The notes under the pieces: generated by a model
The model's database searches: none
Seen by the model: only the letters and a program-made list of their open reading frames with translations
Told to the model about the DNA's origin: nothing
Position numbers and translations under genes: made by a program
Assembly (NCBI GenBank): GCA_007922195.1
Contig: ML682092.1
Location: forward strand, 1,141,721-1,205,720
Origin: Podocnemis expansa
Lineage: Eukaryota > Chordata > Testudines > Podocnemididae
DNA length: 64,000 nt
Reading direction: 5' to 3'
In this document: piece after piece, positions 33,055-43,833 of the stretch
Position numbering within the stretch: the first letter of the stretch is position 1
Layout: each line of letters starts with the position of its first letter

Positions 33055-34632
33055 CCCCCTCCGTCTGAGCCATATAACATGCCTCACATGAGTACACTCG
33101 CATGATGCTGCGGGAAAGATGATATCATAGTAATCATGTATAATATGTTATCATTCATAAAGGAATGTTGCATGACATAGCTTGCGTCAAACCGCACAAT
33201 TACATTGCAAAAGTGAACAGAAAAATTATATAGCCCATTGTGCATCACATGACACCTAGTTATAAAATGCTTTCTTATTAAACCCCACTCCTTTGTACAC
33301 TTAAAGGTGGGACTCTAGCAAGATAGAGTAGTGGTTTACCAGCATAGGGTTGGGACCCAGTACTGGATCACAGACACTCAGGTACTGGGTCACAGTGCCC
33401 ATTGCAGTCACCACCAAAAGAGTGAAATGTGTTGCTGAAAGACTTAATTGTTGGGCTGCAGACATAAAGGATTTTCTTTTTCAACTGGGATACTGAGAAA
33501 AAAGCAGTTTGAAAACCACTGACCTGGAGGGCCAAGATGAAATTCAGTAAGCCTCTGTAGGCGGAACAAAAAGTTCTAGAACAGTGTTTTCCCGACTTTG
33601 CTCTGCTGTGACACACTTTGATACCTTTAATTATTTTGAGGCATACCACCCTTAACTCACAACTACTCAAATGAACTCAAATTACCCCACGAATATTCCA
33701 CTGGTTTTGGAAATACTGCTATGTGGGGTTATAGGGTAAGCAGAGCAGTGGTGGCAAGAGAGGAGAGGGAAGATTAGGGATGTCTATGTGAGGTGGCAGG
33801 AGAGAGTGTGGGTAGTAGGGCGTAAGTGGCAATGGCGGGCACTAATGGCTCCACAGAGAGCAGGGCAGGGTTGGCATGAGAAGAGAGAGAAAGGGAGGAC
33901 AAGAGTGGCAATGTGTGGTAGCTGGGGGGATGTAGGGAATGGGGGGGCAGGGCAGGGTCTCATGGTGCAGCACGTCCTCACCCTTTTCCCAGGTAGCTCT
34001 GCAACCCACAGTGTCCACTTGCCTCTGACACCCTTTTTTCCCAGCAGTTCCCCCACCTGCAGCATCAACCTTCCCCCAACACCCCCTTTACCAGCAGCAA
34101 AACCACCTGCAGCATCCCTTTCCTCCAACATTCCCTTCTGCAAGCAACTCTGCCACTTGCGGCACCCCCCCCTCCACCAGCAGCTCCCTCCATGGTTCCC
34201 CTGTACCCCAGTGGCTGGCACTGTTCCCTTCCCTGCGGTGCCACCCAACTTGTGGTGTCTTGGGCCACTCAGACAGCCCCTATACCTACAGCTTACAGTG
34301 GTGCTTGCCTCCCCTCCTCACAGTATCATCCTGCACCACACCTCACTCCAGCTCCCATTTCCTCCCAGCCCTTTGCCAACACACTTATTACAGACGGCAG
34401 CCTGCAGCAGTGTTTAATTTTTCCTGCCCTGAGCAGCCCATGTTCGTGGACTGCACAGCATGGGAGACTTAAAATGGCCTTCGCTCCCCCAGCAAAAGTC
34501 CAAAGCAAACTTGGAGACTTCTCGCAGTACACCAGTGACTAGCTAAAAACCACATGTCTAGAAAGAGCGATTAACAGCTGAGAATAGGCTTATTTCTTCT
34601 CAGCTCTTCTGAAATGTGGAATTAATCAGCAT
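33055..34632. other. No gene; AT-rich DNA and simple low-complexity stretch
   Basis: A hAT-like edge (AACAGTGTTTTCCCGACTTT at 33580) suggests another small remnant. Between 33780 and 34550 the DNA is skewed (G-rich, then C-rich), which opens overlapping frames on both strands of up to 209 residues. Their Pro, Ser, Thr and Gly bias and lack of domain argue against real genes. Confidence 0.4.
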
Positions 34633-34927
34633 GGATATGTCTACACTGAAGAGTTTTTTCAAAACAAGGAGGTTAACTTTTTTACGTGTCCATTTTGTTA
34701 TTTTGAAATAAGCACTTAATTATTCTGAAAAAAGGAAGTGCTGTTTCAAAATAACTAAACCTGCTTTTAATTCAAAAGAGTAATTCTTTCAAAATAGTTA
34801 TTTTGAAAAAAGCCATTTCAAGCCACGGAATTGGATTTTTTTTTTTAAATGACAGCCCTATACTTTTTCCTGTCTTCCCATTTTGAAATAACTATTTTGC
34901 GATATCTTGGACACTGTAGACATAGCC
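34633..34927. mobile_element. MITE, 3-bp duplication CAT
   Basis: Left end GGATATGTCTACACTGAAG and right end CACTGTAGACATAGCC are inverted. CAT stands on both sides (34630-34632, 34928-34930). The interior is rich in TTTCAAAATAA. Same family as 3423-3825. Confidence 0.75.
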
Positions 34928-34930
34928 CAT

Positions 34931-35740
34931 AAGAGACATAACCTGTAACAAGCTGAATTGATTTAACCTGAACTGATATGAAATTAATTATATTGACTCA
35001 AGCTAAATCGATTTAACAGGTCCAGACAAAAAAAAAAAAAAATCAAACTAGTATGTCCAGACACAGGACTTGCTAGTTCAGTTTAGGAGAGGGACACCCT
35101 GGGAGGTCTGGCAACACAATCCTCTGCCTGGCTTTCCCTAGGAGAACCAGTGGCAGGGGGAAAGAAATGCCCCAGGGCAGCATCCCCCATTGCTCGCAGG
35201 GCAGCGGAGGCAGGGATCCCAGCATGCCCAATATCCCCTGCCACTTGCAGAGTGGCAGGGGATGCCAGGTATAGGGGATCCCTGCCCCCGCTGCCCTACA
35301 AGAAATGGGGGATACCGGGCATGCGGGACTCCCTTTCCCCATGTGCCCAGCAGCTGCAGGGAGAGCCGGGGACCCAGGGCTCCCTTTCCCCCCTGCCCAG
35401 CAAGCAGCAGGGGATGCTGGACACCTGTGGCTCCATTCCCCCACCCCTGCTGCGTCCCCCCCCCCTGTCCAGGGGCCTGATACCCTCCCTAGCCAGGGTG
35501 CTGGTGGGGGGGGGTCTTCCTTCTAGGTGCAATGCACCCTGGGAGGAAGGTGAAACTTTTGAATTGAAACAATGTTGTTTTGAAACAATGCATCCAAACA
35601 GCATTCTTTTGAAATGACCATTTCAATTCAATAGTCATTTTGATTCAAGAAAATGTCATGTGGACCCAATGTTTTTAAAATCAAAATAACCAGCATTATT
35701 TCAATTTAAAACCTATGTGCGGACACACCTGTACAGTTTC
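34931..35740. mobile_element. MITE-like element with GC-rich tandem core
   Basis: AT-rich flanks (AATTGATTTAACCTG..., GATTTAACAGGTCCAGACA; right side AAAATCAAAATAACCAGC and GTGCGGACACACC) surround a GC-rich core at 35150-35480. The core is built of 60-70-bp variants of CCCCTGCCACTTGCAG-GGCAGGGGAT. The motif GCACCCTGGGAGGAAGGT closes the core, as it does at 56960-56985 in the related element. Boundaries are approximate. Confidence 0.6.
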
Positions 35741-35794
35741 AAATACCCTGTCAGAAGTTAGGCCAACAATAACTCCTTGCTTATAGGCAGCCAC

Positions 35795-37191
35795 TGTTAC
35801 CAACTTTGCCCACCGACTCGGGGTATGCTCATTTATTAGGGTTGCTTTCTCTATGGGGAAGATGGTACTTCTATTAGTGTGCTGCTTGTGTCACTTGTGT
35901 TTCTATAGAGGTGCGTCTGAGCGGACCGGGTCTATCAGCACTCTCAGCTGACCCCTTATGTGTCCCTGAACTCAGTAGGCTGGGTCACACAGCACTTCTC
36001 AGCTGCTACCCTTATGTGCCCCTGTACCGCACCAAACTAGGCTTGATTATGGATCTTGAGCAGGCTGGGTCAAAACAGCATTTCTCAGCTGCTACACTTA
36101 TATGCCCCTGGACTCAATCAGGCTACTATCCCTATCAATGAGCAAACCTTACAGGGTTGTGGGCATTACAGGGATCTTTGGCTAGGTAATAGAAGCGTTG
36201 CTGCAAAGTGATAAAAAGAAACCAAGACCACAAAGGAGAGGGAATGATGTCTTAAAAGAGTCTGGAAACTGGCTTAATAACAAAAGTCATTTTATTGCTA
36301 GGTATCTAAAACTTGTACTACTAATAATAATTACAAAGGAGAGCAGAATACCCCAACATACCCAGTTACAGCATTGATAAACATACAAGGAAAGAAGAAC
36401 ACCCAGCTACAATATTACCTAGATTCTACTGTATCAGGCCTAGAGAGGGAGAGGGAGAGACAGAGAATGGGGGGGGGGGGTCTCACCACTCTGTGTAGCA
36501 GAAAGGTTTCCAGGTTGTGCAGATCAGGGTCAGAGGCTGGATGGAAACCAAGCTCCCACAGCAATCAGCAAGGAAGAAAAGCCAAATCCCAGTGGAAATG
36601 ATACAGCTTTAGATCCAAGCATCAGGACTCAGGACTCAATCCAGACTCACAGAAGATTCAGAAAGGATCCAGTCAGGACTTGCACAGGACACACACTACA
36701 CTACTATGTGGGTAAAGGTTTTTATAAGGACTTGTTTACGTGGCCAATACACATTCCTGGCTGGGTGTAATGGTTCAGAGAAGCTCACAATACGGTCAGG
36801 CAGACTCAGTATTTTGGGTATCAATTATCCTGTCTGTGACTAGAATGGTCTGATAATTGCTGAGTTTGTTCGTTCTGGTGTGAGATCCCCCATCAGGCAA
36901 TGCTTCTCTGCTTCTTCAATCCCAGAGTTCAGTACGGCTCTTGCTTCTTCAATCCCAGAGTTCAGTGCGGCTCCTGCTTTGGAGTCTGGTTCTCCATAGT
37001 CAATGCAAATGAAGCTCCATTGTGCTGATGGCTTTTGGATATGGGTAGATTAGGAAAAGGATGTCTCCCATTTCCTACTGTTTTTGGTTTTCAGTTCAAG
37101 CAGAGGTTGGGGGATGTGTGGCGGGGGGGAGGGAGGCACAGGCTGGATACTATGCTCTGATTCCTCAAGAACACAGAGCTAACACGTAACA
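35795..37191. mobile_element. Solo LTR, 1.4 kb, second copy of 10025-11388
   Basis: Same TGTTACCAACTTTG start and CACGTAACA end, again flanked by CCAC (35791-35794 and 37192-37195) although the surrounding sequence is different. It has an extra CCGCACCAAACTAGGCTTG unit near 36025. Identity with the first copy is very high by eye, so both insertions should be young. Confidence 0.75.
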
Positions 37192-37286
37192 CCACCCAAT
37201 CTTAAACAGATACTCACCAGCAACACCCCTGCAACAAACCACACTGCCAAGTCTGCCCACATATCTGCACAACAGATACCATCATA

Positions 37287-37881
37287 GGCTGTGTTCACAC
37301 AGCCTCCTTATTTCGAAACAACGGAGGTTGTTTCAAAATAAGGTTTCAGCTGTTCACATGACAGATGGTTGTTTTGGAACAACGGGAAGCTGTTGTTCTG
37401 AAACAACCACATTGTTTCAAAACAAGTAAAACCTAGTCCGTGGGTGAAACAACAACAAGATGTTCCGAAACAACAGTTCAAGGCATGCCCCCTCAGCACC
37501 CTGGCCAGGGAAACCTCAGCACCCTGGCCACGGTGCTGAGGGGTGTCCCCTGGCCAGCGCCTGCACAGCCAGGCTGCAGGCACCAGCGGCGTTCAGCACT
37601 GCCGAGCACTGAACGCCGCCAGTGCCTGCAAAGGGGGGCTGCAGGCACCGGCGGGAAGCAGTGCTGGGCAGCGCCGAAGCCTGCCGGTGCCTGCAGCCCC
37701 CTGCGGAAGCAAAATAGCATGTTCACAGTGTGAACATGCTATTTTGTTTCCCGCCTTTTTCCTTATTTCGAATTAACATTTTGTTAATTCGAAATAAGTT
37801 GTTTTGAAATAAGTGTTATTTCGATATACGGTTGTTGCGAAACAACCGTATCGAAATACCCCGCTGTGTGTGAACACAGCC
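37287..37881. mobile_element. MITE with GC-rich core, 3-bp duplication ATA
   Basis: Perfect 15-bp inverted ends GGCTGTGTTCACACA, flanked by ATA at 37284-37286 and 37882-37884. The outer parts are TTTCGAAATAA-rich palindromes. The core (37490-37705) is a GC-rich set of CTGCAGGCACCGGCGG variants. It interrupts the Penelope-like element. It contains its own hairpins such as CGGCGTTCAG...CTGAACGCCG. Confidence 0.8.
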
Positions 37882-37941
37882 ATAGGCCCTACTCAAGCCT
37901 GCTACTCTATATAAGGCTCATTTACCTGCTCATCTACTAAT

Positions 37942-38253
37942 GTGGTCTATGCCATCATGTGCAAGAAATGCCCCAACACCTTATATATTGGACAAATAGG
38001 ACGATCGCTGCATAAAAGGATGAACAAACACAGAGCTGATATCAGAAATCACAGAACAAAGAAACCAGTTGCTGAGCACTTCCATCCTTCTAATCACTCA
38101 GTGAATGATTTGTTAACGACTGTTGTCAGGGATGTGGCTGGGACATCAAGACTTCAAACAGAAACAGCTGAACTCAAATTAATACGCAAGCTAAATTCTG
38201 TGAAAACAGGACTTAATCAAGACTATGGGTTCTTTTCCCATTACAAAAGGTAA
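37942..38253 (+). pseudogene. Penelope-like element GIY-YIG endonuclease
   Basis: A 103-residue open frame starting MVYAIMCKKCPNTLYIGQIG. The GIY-YIG core appears as VYAI and LYIGQ, followed by RSLHKRMNKHRADIRNH (the conserved arginine is in the RMNKHR region) and KKPVAEHF, and a C-terminal LKLIRKLNSVKTGLNQDYGF. The enzyme nicks target DNA to prime reverse transcription. The reverse transcriptase part is absent, and the frame is cut upstream by the MITE, so it is a fragment that happens to be open to its natural stop at 38251-38253. Confidence 0.8.
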
Positions 38254-38385
38254 TTTGACTTTAGGCTTCCCACGGTTTGAACCTAGCAACTGCTCTGATT
38301 TGCTGTTACTGTATGACCTGATCCTATGCTTTACACCCCCTTACACTTATTTTCATTCCTTTCTGTAAGTTCACCCATCTTCGAA

Positions 38386-38426
38386 GCACCTGAGGAAGTG
38401 GGATTTTCTCCCACGAAAGCTCATGC
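38386..38426 (+). ncRNA. Hammerhead-ribozyme-like motif, Penelope-like element 1
   Basis: In order: GCAC (stem I), CTGAGGA (core box, variable position 7), an extra A, GTGGGA-TTTTC-TCCCAC (stem II with loop), GAA, the self-complementary AGCT (stem III), C as predicted cleavage base, and ATGC (stem I partner). This is the order of a type I hammerhead with minimal stem III. The extra A after the core box is not canonical and could abolish activity. Hammerheads are known from Penelope-like elements. Confidence 0.5.
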
Positions 38427-38480
38427 AAAAAATAAATCTGTTAGTCTCAAAGTGCCACACGACTCCTTGTTGTTTTTTTG

Positions 38481-39033
38481 CTCAACAATAACAAGACACC
38501 ATACTGAAGTCTGTGAGGAGCAAAGCTGCCCCAGAAAAAGACCCAGGGCCGAGTCCTGCCCCCTGGTCCCAATTCAGGGCCCAGGCCTGATCCTATTCCA
38601 GGGTCCCAGGCAGGGCCTTGATAAGGCTCCTGCTGCCATCAGCCTGGCCTTATACCCTTGGGCACAGACATGGCTGGGAAAGACAGCTGCCACCACGGGC
38701 AGCCTGGCCCTGGGTCCCCAGTACTTGGGACATGGCACTGGGACTCGGGGTACATGTCCCCTGTGTCCAGCACCAGCAATGCCACTGCCTGTGACACATT
38801 CAGTCTGCAGTTTATTTAAACCTCTTAGATGGAGAGGAATTGGGGGGGGGCATAGATCTGTTTTATATAGCCTGTGGGGGAGTCCAATAGCATTTGTCTA
38901 GTTTTGAATTCTACTTCTATGAGATTATTGCCCAGAAAACTACCAAGATGGCAGCCAGGGGCTGGCAGGAGAGCTGTGGCACTTTTCCTGTATTCAGATT
39001 TATGTCTTGTGGATTACTGGGCCTCATTTTGCA
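38481..39033. other. No gene seen
   Basis: A stretch of GC-rich sequence (38520-38800) yields a proline-rich frame with no domain. Nothing is recognisable. Confidence 0.35.
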
Positions 39034-39420
39034 GAGGGGCAGCCGTGTTAGTCTAGTTCAGTAAAACAAGCAAGGAGTCCTGTGGCACTTAAAGACTAAG
39101 AAATTTATTGCATGAGCTTTCCTGAAAGAAGATCCCACTTCATCAGATGCTTAGAAGATGGGGGAACTTACAGAATGGGAGGAAATAAATGCAGGGAAGT
39201 GTAAGTCATGGGACCAGGTCACACTGTAACAGCAAATTAAAACAGTTTTAAAGAGTCAAACACTGGAGAACACCATACAGATGAAAATGAGGTCAAATCA
39301 TGTGTTGTAATGAGAGAAAAACCCAATGTCACTATTAAGCCCTGAAGTTATACAATTGAATTTGCAAATAAATTTGATTTCAGCAGCTTCTCTTTGAAGC
39401 CTTGATTTGGTATTCATCTG
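39034..39420 (-). mobile_element. Penelope-like element 3' end, minus strand
   Basis: Starts at GAGGGGCAGCCGTGTTAGTC (the element's 3' terminus) and on the minus strand ends in the last residues of the endonuclease (LQREAAEIKFICKFNCI...). The middle keeps the tail with the hammerhead-like motif at 39110-39150. Confidence 0.8.
39110..39150 (-). ncRNA. Hammerhead-like motif, decayed stem II
   Basis: On the minus strand: GCAT, CTGATGA, extra A, GTGGGATCTTCTTTCAG, GAA, AGCT, C, ATGC. Core and stem I are kept. Stem II is disrupted on its 3' side. Confidence 0.45.
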
Positions 39421-40258
39421 TCTGAGAACAACTATTTATATGTATTTCATTCTTGTAAATACTGAGATTGAGATTTTTAATTTAATTTAATGGGGGCTCA
39501 GGCTGTCAGCCCCATGTTTGGTGTGGCTGACAGCTGATGACCCCCAGCTAATGGCCTCACCGGTAATAACTCAAGGTATTATGAAGCCCAGCTTAAGGAC
39601 ACCTGCTCTGTCATGTCCATTGCTATCTGAAAGTGTACGCAGCATGATCTAAAGTAAAGTATTTTTAAGTTAATTTTCTTTAAAGCCTTCTTTGTTTTAT
39701 TTTCTGCTAAAAGAGAAGAAAACCTTAAGATGACGTTTCCTAAACTTTTCCTTTGGATATCTAGAACATGCCATAACAGGAGAATTCCTTTCTCAGTTTG
39801 TCTGTATACTTACATGTAAGACAAGCATTACATGAGATCAAACTTTTATATGCATATCTGGAAAGAAAGGGATGCACCAGGGGCACCTATAAGGGATCAT
39901 CATGGAGCTATAAATCCAAATTCTACACAAAGCCCACTGACTTTCTATGAGTATAGCCATGGACGTTGCTCCGTCCTAGTCTGAAGACAGTTCCAATAAC
40001 TTAACATGCCTGAAAAGAGCTTGAAATGCAGGCCCAGCAGGAGAACTGAATGATGCACACCATCAGAGCAAAATGGAATGTTGAAAAGGTACCATCCCTA
40101 ACAGTCCCTAGGATATGGGGGCGCAACCTGTAAGGATCCATCTAAGGAGCAGGAAAAGAGATCTGTGAATTACCTGTTGTAGAAACTCATCCTGTTTGTA
40201 AAACCTGTGGAAATAGCTGATTCAAGACGTTTTGACAGATCATTACCACAAATCTCTC
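39421..40258. other. No gene seen
   Basis: AT-rich sequence with no element that I can name. Confidence 0.35.
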
Positions 40259-40345
40259 ATGCGATAAATAAATCTGTTAGTCTTTAAGTGCCACAAGACT
40301 CCTTGCTTTTCTAGACTTACCTGGCTGCACCTTTGGAACAAATCT
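40259..40345 (+). repeat. Penelope-like tail fragment
   Basis: Reads ATGCGATAAATAAATCTGTT, then AGTCTTTAAGTGCCACAAGA and a terminal ACCTGGCTGCACCTTTGGAAC. The match to the tail begins at or within a few bases of the predicted hammerhead cleavage point (the base before ATGC). Confidence 0.65.
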
Positions 40346-40999
40346 CTCAGTAGCTCATTGTCTCATCGACCGTTATCAAGCAACCAAGTTGGCAGACTGA
40401 TGGTGGGACAAGAATGTTGCCACAGAGGACTGTGTTGTCACATGTGACATCACAATCCATTTATTCACATACATACAGAGGGACACATGCAGATGTTAGG
40501 GAAATGGTAGACCTACGAATAATAAGAAAATTGTCCCAAGTCTGTAGAGATTTTGATTTGTGGTAGGGAGTGGGTAAGGGACTGCTCCTTTGCATGTACA
40601 GAATATCTCAGCTTTGATCTGAGGAGTGACAAAGGAGTTTACAAATTTGAATTCAGGGATCCTGATAGTCCCCCTGTTGAGCAAGTGACTCTTCTGCACA
40701 TTTAACAAAAGGCAAAGAGAGGCACTAAAATGACTGCAAAGCCTGAGGGTGTGGTGGTCTAGAGATGCACGTTCGAGTGGGACCAGAGAATGGTGGGGCT
40801 GTGTTGTAGGATGCACTGGCCCCAGTGTTGGCCTGGTGGAACAAGGAGAGGCCTAAGGTGAACAGGGGGTGGAGAAGGGGCCATTTCCAGAGTGCCCCCG
40901 TGGAATTCTTCTAGTGAAGCCTGTCTGCAGCCTCCACCATCCGGCTATAATAGCGGTGTCTGAATGTATCCTGCAGTTCCTGCCATTGTCTCCCTGCTC
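40346..40999. other. No gene seen
   Basis: Short frames only. It may include 5' LTR sequence too decayed to recognise. Confidence 0.35.
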
Positions 41000-41586
41000 C
41001 AGCTATGCATGTGATGCTGGCCAGCACCCTTTTCATCCTTTGCATCTGTACAAATGCACCTTAGCGCGGACTGTCTAGTGCCTCACTGCTCTTTACTGGG
41101 TGTCTACTAGAGGAACTGGACTAATCTGCAAACTCCAAATACTTTCATGGATTTGCTTTATGTGGACTCTATCATTTGTATGTATGTGATTCATTTTGAT
41201 CCTTTAACATCTCACATAGATTGTTTCTTTTCTTTTTATGTTAAATAGTTAGTTTTAGTTACTAAAGGGTTGGTTCTCAGTGTGGTATTTTGGGTTACAT
41301 CCAAACCTGTGTTGTTCTGGGTGATGTGGCTGGCTCTTTTGGGACAGGTGAACCTGTTTTTTAAGAGAACCGGTGGCTAGGTTGTGACACAGGAGCTGAT
41401 GTGCAGTAAAGAGGGCTGGTTATACTTCGTGATCACCAAAGTAGGGAATCAAAAGCATATTTTGTGACTTATTGGGAGATTGGTTTAAGTACTCCCTATT
41501 TGTGTTTGGAGAGTTTGGCTCTTAGTTTTGCAGCTTGCCCTGATTTGTGCATATTCAGGAGGTGATCCCCGAAGGCTCCAGTCACA
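41000..41586 (+). mobile_element. 5' LTR (partial) of a Gypsy-like element
   Basis: Matches the 3' half of the LTR at 50726-51722 (AGAGGAACTG, TGTATGTGATTCA, TCTTTAACATCTC, GGTATTTTGGG, GAGTTTGGCTCT, TTGCAGCTTGCCCTGATTT). It ends GGCTCCAGTCACA, corresponding to GGCTTAGGTTACA in the solo copy. The left part is missing or not recognisable. Confidence 0.7.
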
Positions 41587-41608
41587 TTGGCGTAGTCTTG
41601 GTAGGATC
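41587..41608 (+). promoter_or_regulatory. Candidate primer-binding site
   Basis: TTGGCGTAGTCTTGGTAGGA starts right after the LTR terminal CA. The leading TGG would pair with the CCA end of a tRNA. Which tRNA cannot be decided here. Confidence 0.45.
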
Positions 41609-41668
41609 CACAGCACCAGAAGATTGGATTTTGAGTTCGGGACCCCACACTGTTTCTAAATTTTCAAT

Positions 41669-43034
41669 TTGTTACTGAGCATGTCAAAGGTTAAAGTGGT
41701 CATAATGAGTGAGCAGCAATCATATAAATCTATGAGTGCAATAGAGCTTAGGCAGTTATGTAAGGAGAGAGAAATACCCCTTAAGGGGACTATCTTGAAG
41801 CAAAGATTGAGGTATCTGCCTATGGACTATGATCAGAGAACAGGAGCTGTGCCTGATTCTGGAAAAGAGGGAGCTGGGGCAGGAGACGGTGAAGTACAAG
41901 CCCTGAAACAGCTGGAGCATCCAAATTGAGGAAACACGGTTATATCTCCTTTTGCAGGAAATGAAAGAAAGGGCTTACCAAACAAAGTTAGAGCTGATAG
42001 CTGCTGAGGAAAGAGCTCATAGAGGGCAGACAGAGAAACAGATGAAGGAGGCAGCAGAGGAGAGATCTCATCAAAGGCAGTTGGAGATGACAAAGTTCCA
42101 GGATGGGAAGAAGGGTCTGACTTCAGCTGAAAGTTCCTCAACTTCCTCCATCAGAGAGTAGGAAAGGATCTGTCCCCCTTACAAAGAGGTTGAGGATACT
42201 GAGAGGTGTTCAAAAGCTTTTGAAAGACTGTGAGGTCTATAAAATAGCTGATGAGAAAAAAAAAAAAAAAAAGGATGTCTGTTCTCCTCACCAGATTGCC
42301 TGAAAGGGTCAGAGAGGTAGTTAGTGATATGGAATTAAATGATTCATTGGATTATGTAAAATGTGAAGAAACTATATTGCAGAGGTTTAAAATTACTCAT
42401 GAATTCTTCTGACTAAAATTCAGAAATTATAAGCAGTCTGATAATGTTACCTGTATGGGAACTGCTCACAAGTTACTTAGGTATTTGAAAAAAAGGACCA
42501 TCAGGAAGGGGGCCCAGGTTAGTCATGATAAACTTATTGATCAAATTGCTAAGGAGCAGCTCCTGGAAATAGCACCCCACTATATCAAAGTGGCCATGCT
42601 TAACAGAGAGCCAGATATCATTTTGGAGGCAGCACATTTTGCTGATGCTTTCACACAGCTTAGAAACCATGATAAGCAAAGGTCTTCAGGTAAGGATAAC
42701 CCATACTCAGTGCAGCTAAGGGAGAGGGGGGTCAAGGAATAAAACTAGCCCCCACTTGGCTAGGAAATATTATGCTAAAGTAGAATCTAAACCCTCTCAG
42801 CCTGGGGCAAAACCTGCCACATTCCACCAGTGTGGCCTTGTGGGCCATATAAAGCCAAATTGTCCCAACTGTGAAGCCAGGAAGGCCCCAAGGCCAGCAT
42901 CCCCTCAGACTACTATCCATTTTAATGATGTCCATTTGGCTACAGAAAGCACCCAGAAAGAAGGGGATCCTGCCACCCCATTCCCAATCATGTACATTGC
43001 CTATGCCAATGCCACCACTTTAGTAATCCCTTGA
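41669..43034 (+). pseudogene. Gypsy-like gag with SAP-like, SCAN-like and zinc-knuckle parts
   Basis: Follows the LTR by about 80 bp. The N-terminus (41708-41830) reads SMSAIELRQLCKEREIPLKG, typical of a SAP-like helix-turn-helix. Charged coiled-coil (41952-42160: AEERAHRGQTEKQMKEAAEE) comes next. The segment 42455-42742 contains LLRYLKKRTIRKGAQVSHDK, LIDQIAKEQLLE and AHFADAFTQLRN, resembling the capsid part related to the SCAN domain of zinc-finger proteins. A knuckle follows (HQCGLVGHIKPNCPNC) in which the first cysteine is not visible. Frames change at least three times and a poly-A run sits at 42257. Confidence 0.7.
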
Positions 43035-43832
43035 GGGGGGAACAAATGTGGTCATGCCAACTGTACGGGAATTGGGACATGGGGGACAATCAGGAATTTA
43101 TAAAATGGGCCAAGGGTCAATCGGATTGTGTGTGCTAGATGGAGGGATTCCACCTCAGAAATTACCCTGGTTTAAAAGGAATTGGTTCGGGAGGAGGATT
43201 AGTTGCCAAATCAAAGTGTGAACCTAGTGGCAATTTCAGAATATGTGGCAAAGGTTCCTTTAGCTAAGATCCATTTGGAATAGGAAGATTTTAGGGGTGA
43301 CATGGTGATGGGAGTCTGGAAGCTTCTCCCTGCAGACATTTTGATTGGAAATAATGTGGCTGTGATTAATAGTGTTGATGCCCTAGCCAAGCCATGGCAA
43401 AAGAATGAATGTAAATTTTCTGTGTTAGCTGAAATCAACAGGGAAATTTGTGAAGTTGGAGTTTGTCTTTCAGGATTTGTACCAGAAGTGGTTCTGGTTG
43501 CAACTGAAATTCAGAGATGGAATTTTCCTGAGCCTGTGTATGATGGAGGTAATGACTTGCCCATGGGGGAAGTTACTTCAATCTCCAAAGGTTTGTCTGG
43601 GGACAGCCATGTGTGCTAAGGCAACGAGGAGGGGATATCAATCTGTTTGGGTGTGGAGAACGGTGGTTTACCCACTGAGGGAGAATCTGTCTCCAGTCCT
43701 TTTTATGAGGAGCAGACAGAAGATGCCTCGCAGTCTATGGTGACTGAGACCATGCCATTTGTTTCAGAGTTAGTTCAGGACTTAGCTGAAATCCAGAAGA
43801 AATCTGGTGTGTTCAAGGGACCGTTCCCTTAG
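43035..43832 (+). pseudogene. Gypsy-like aspartic protease region
   Basis: The frame at 43302-43619 contains KLLPADILIGNNVAVINSVD, which matches the closing ILIGND-type motif of retropepsins. The active-site DTG-type triad should lie near 43110-43160, where one reading gives CVLDGGIPPQ. DGG in place of DTG or DSG would inactivate the enzyme. Downstream, 43647-43832 reads MGVENGGLPTEGESVSSPFY and ends in LAEIQKKSGVFKGPFP. No reverse transcriptase follows, because the element is cut at about 43833. Confidence 0.6.
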
Positions 43833-43833
43833 G

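Larger units (their letters stand above)
37192..38480 (+). mobile_element. Penelope-like element 1, 3' part
   Basis: Starts with a cysteine and histidine segment (CNKPHCQVCPHICTTDTI, 37225-37283), is split by a MITE (37287-37881), and continues with the GIY-YIG endonuclease and a 3' tail. The tail runs through GTGGGATTTTCTCCCACGAA and AATAAATCTGTTAGTCTC. The LTR at 35795-37191 lies immediately upstream and may also be inserted in it. Confidence 0.8.

Noticed and set aside
33788..34417. A 209-residue plus-strand frame
   Set aside because: The region is strongly strand-skewed and also open on the minus strand. The predicted protein is Pro, Ser, Thr and His-rich with no recognisable motif.
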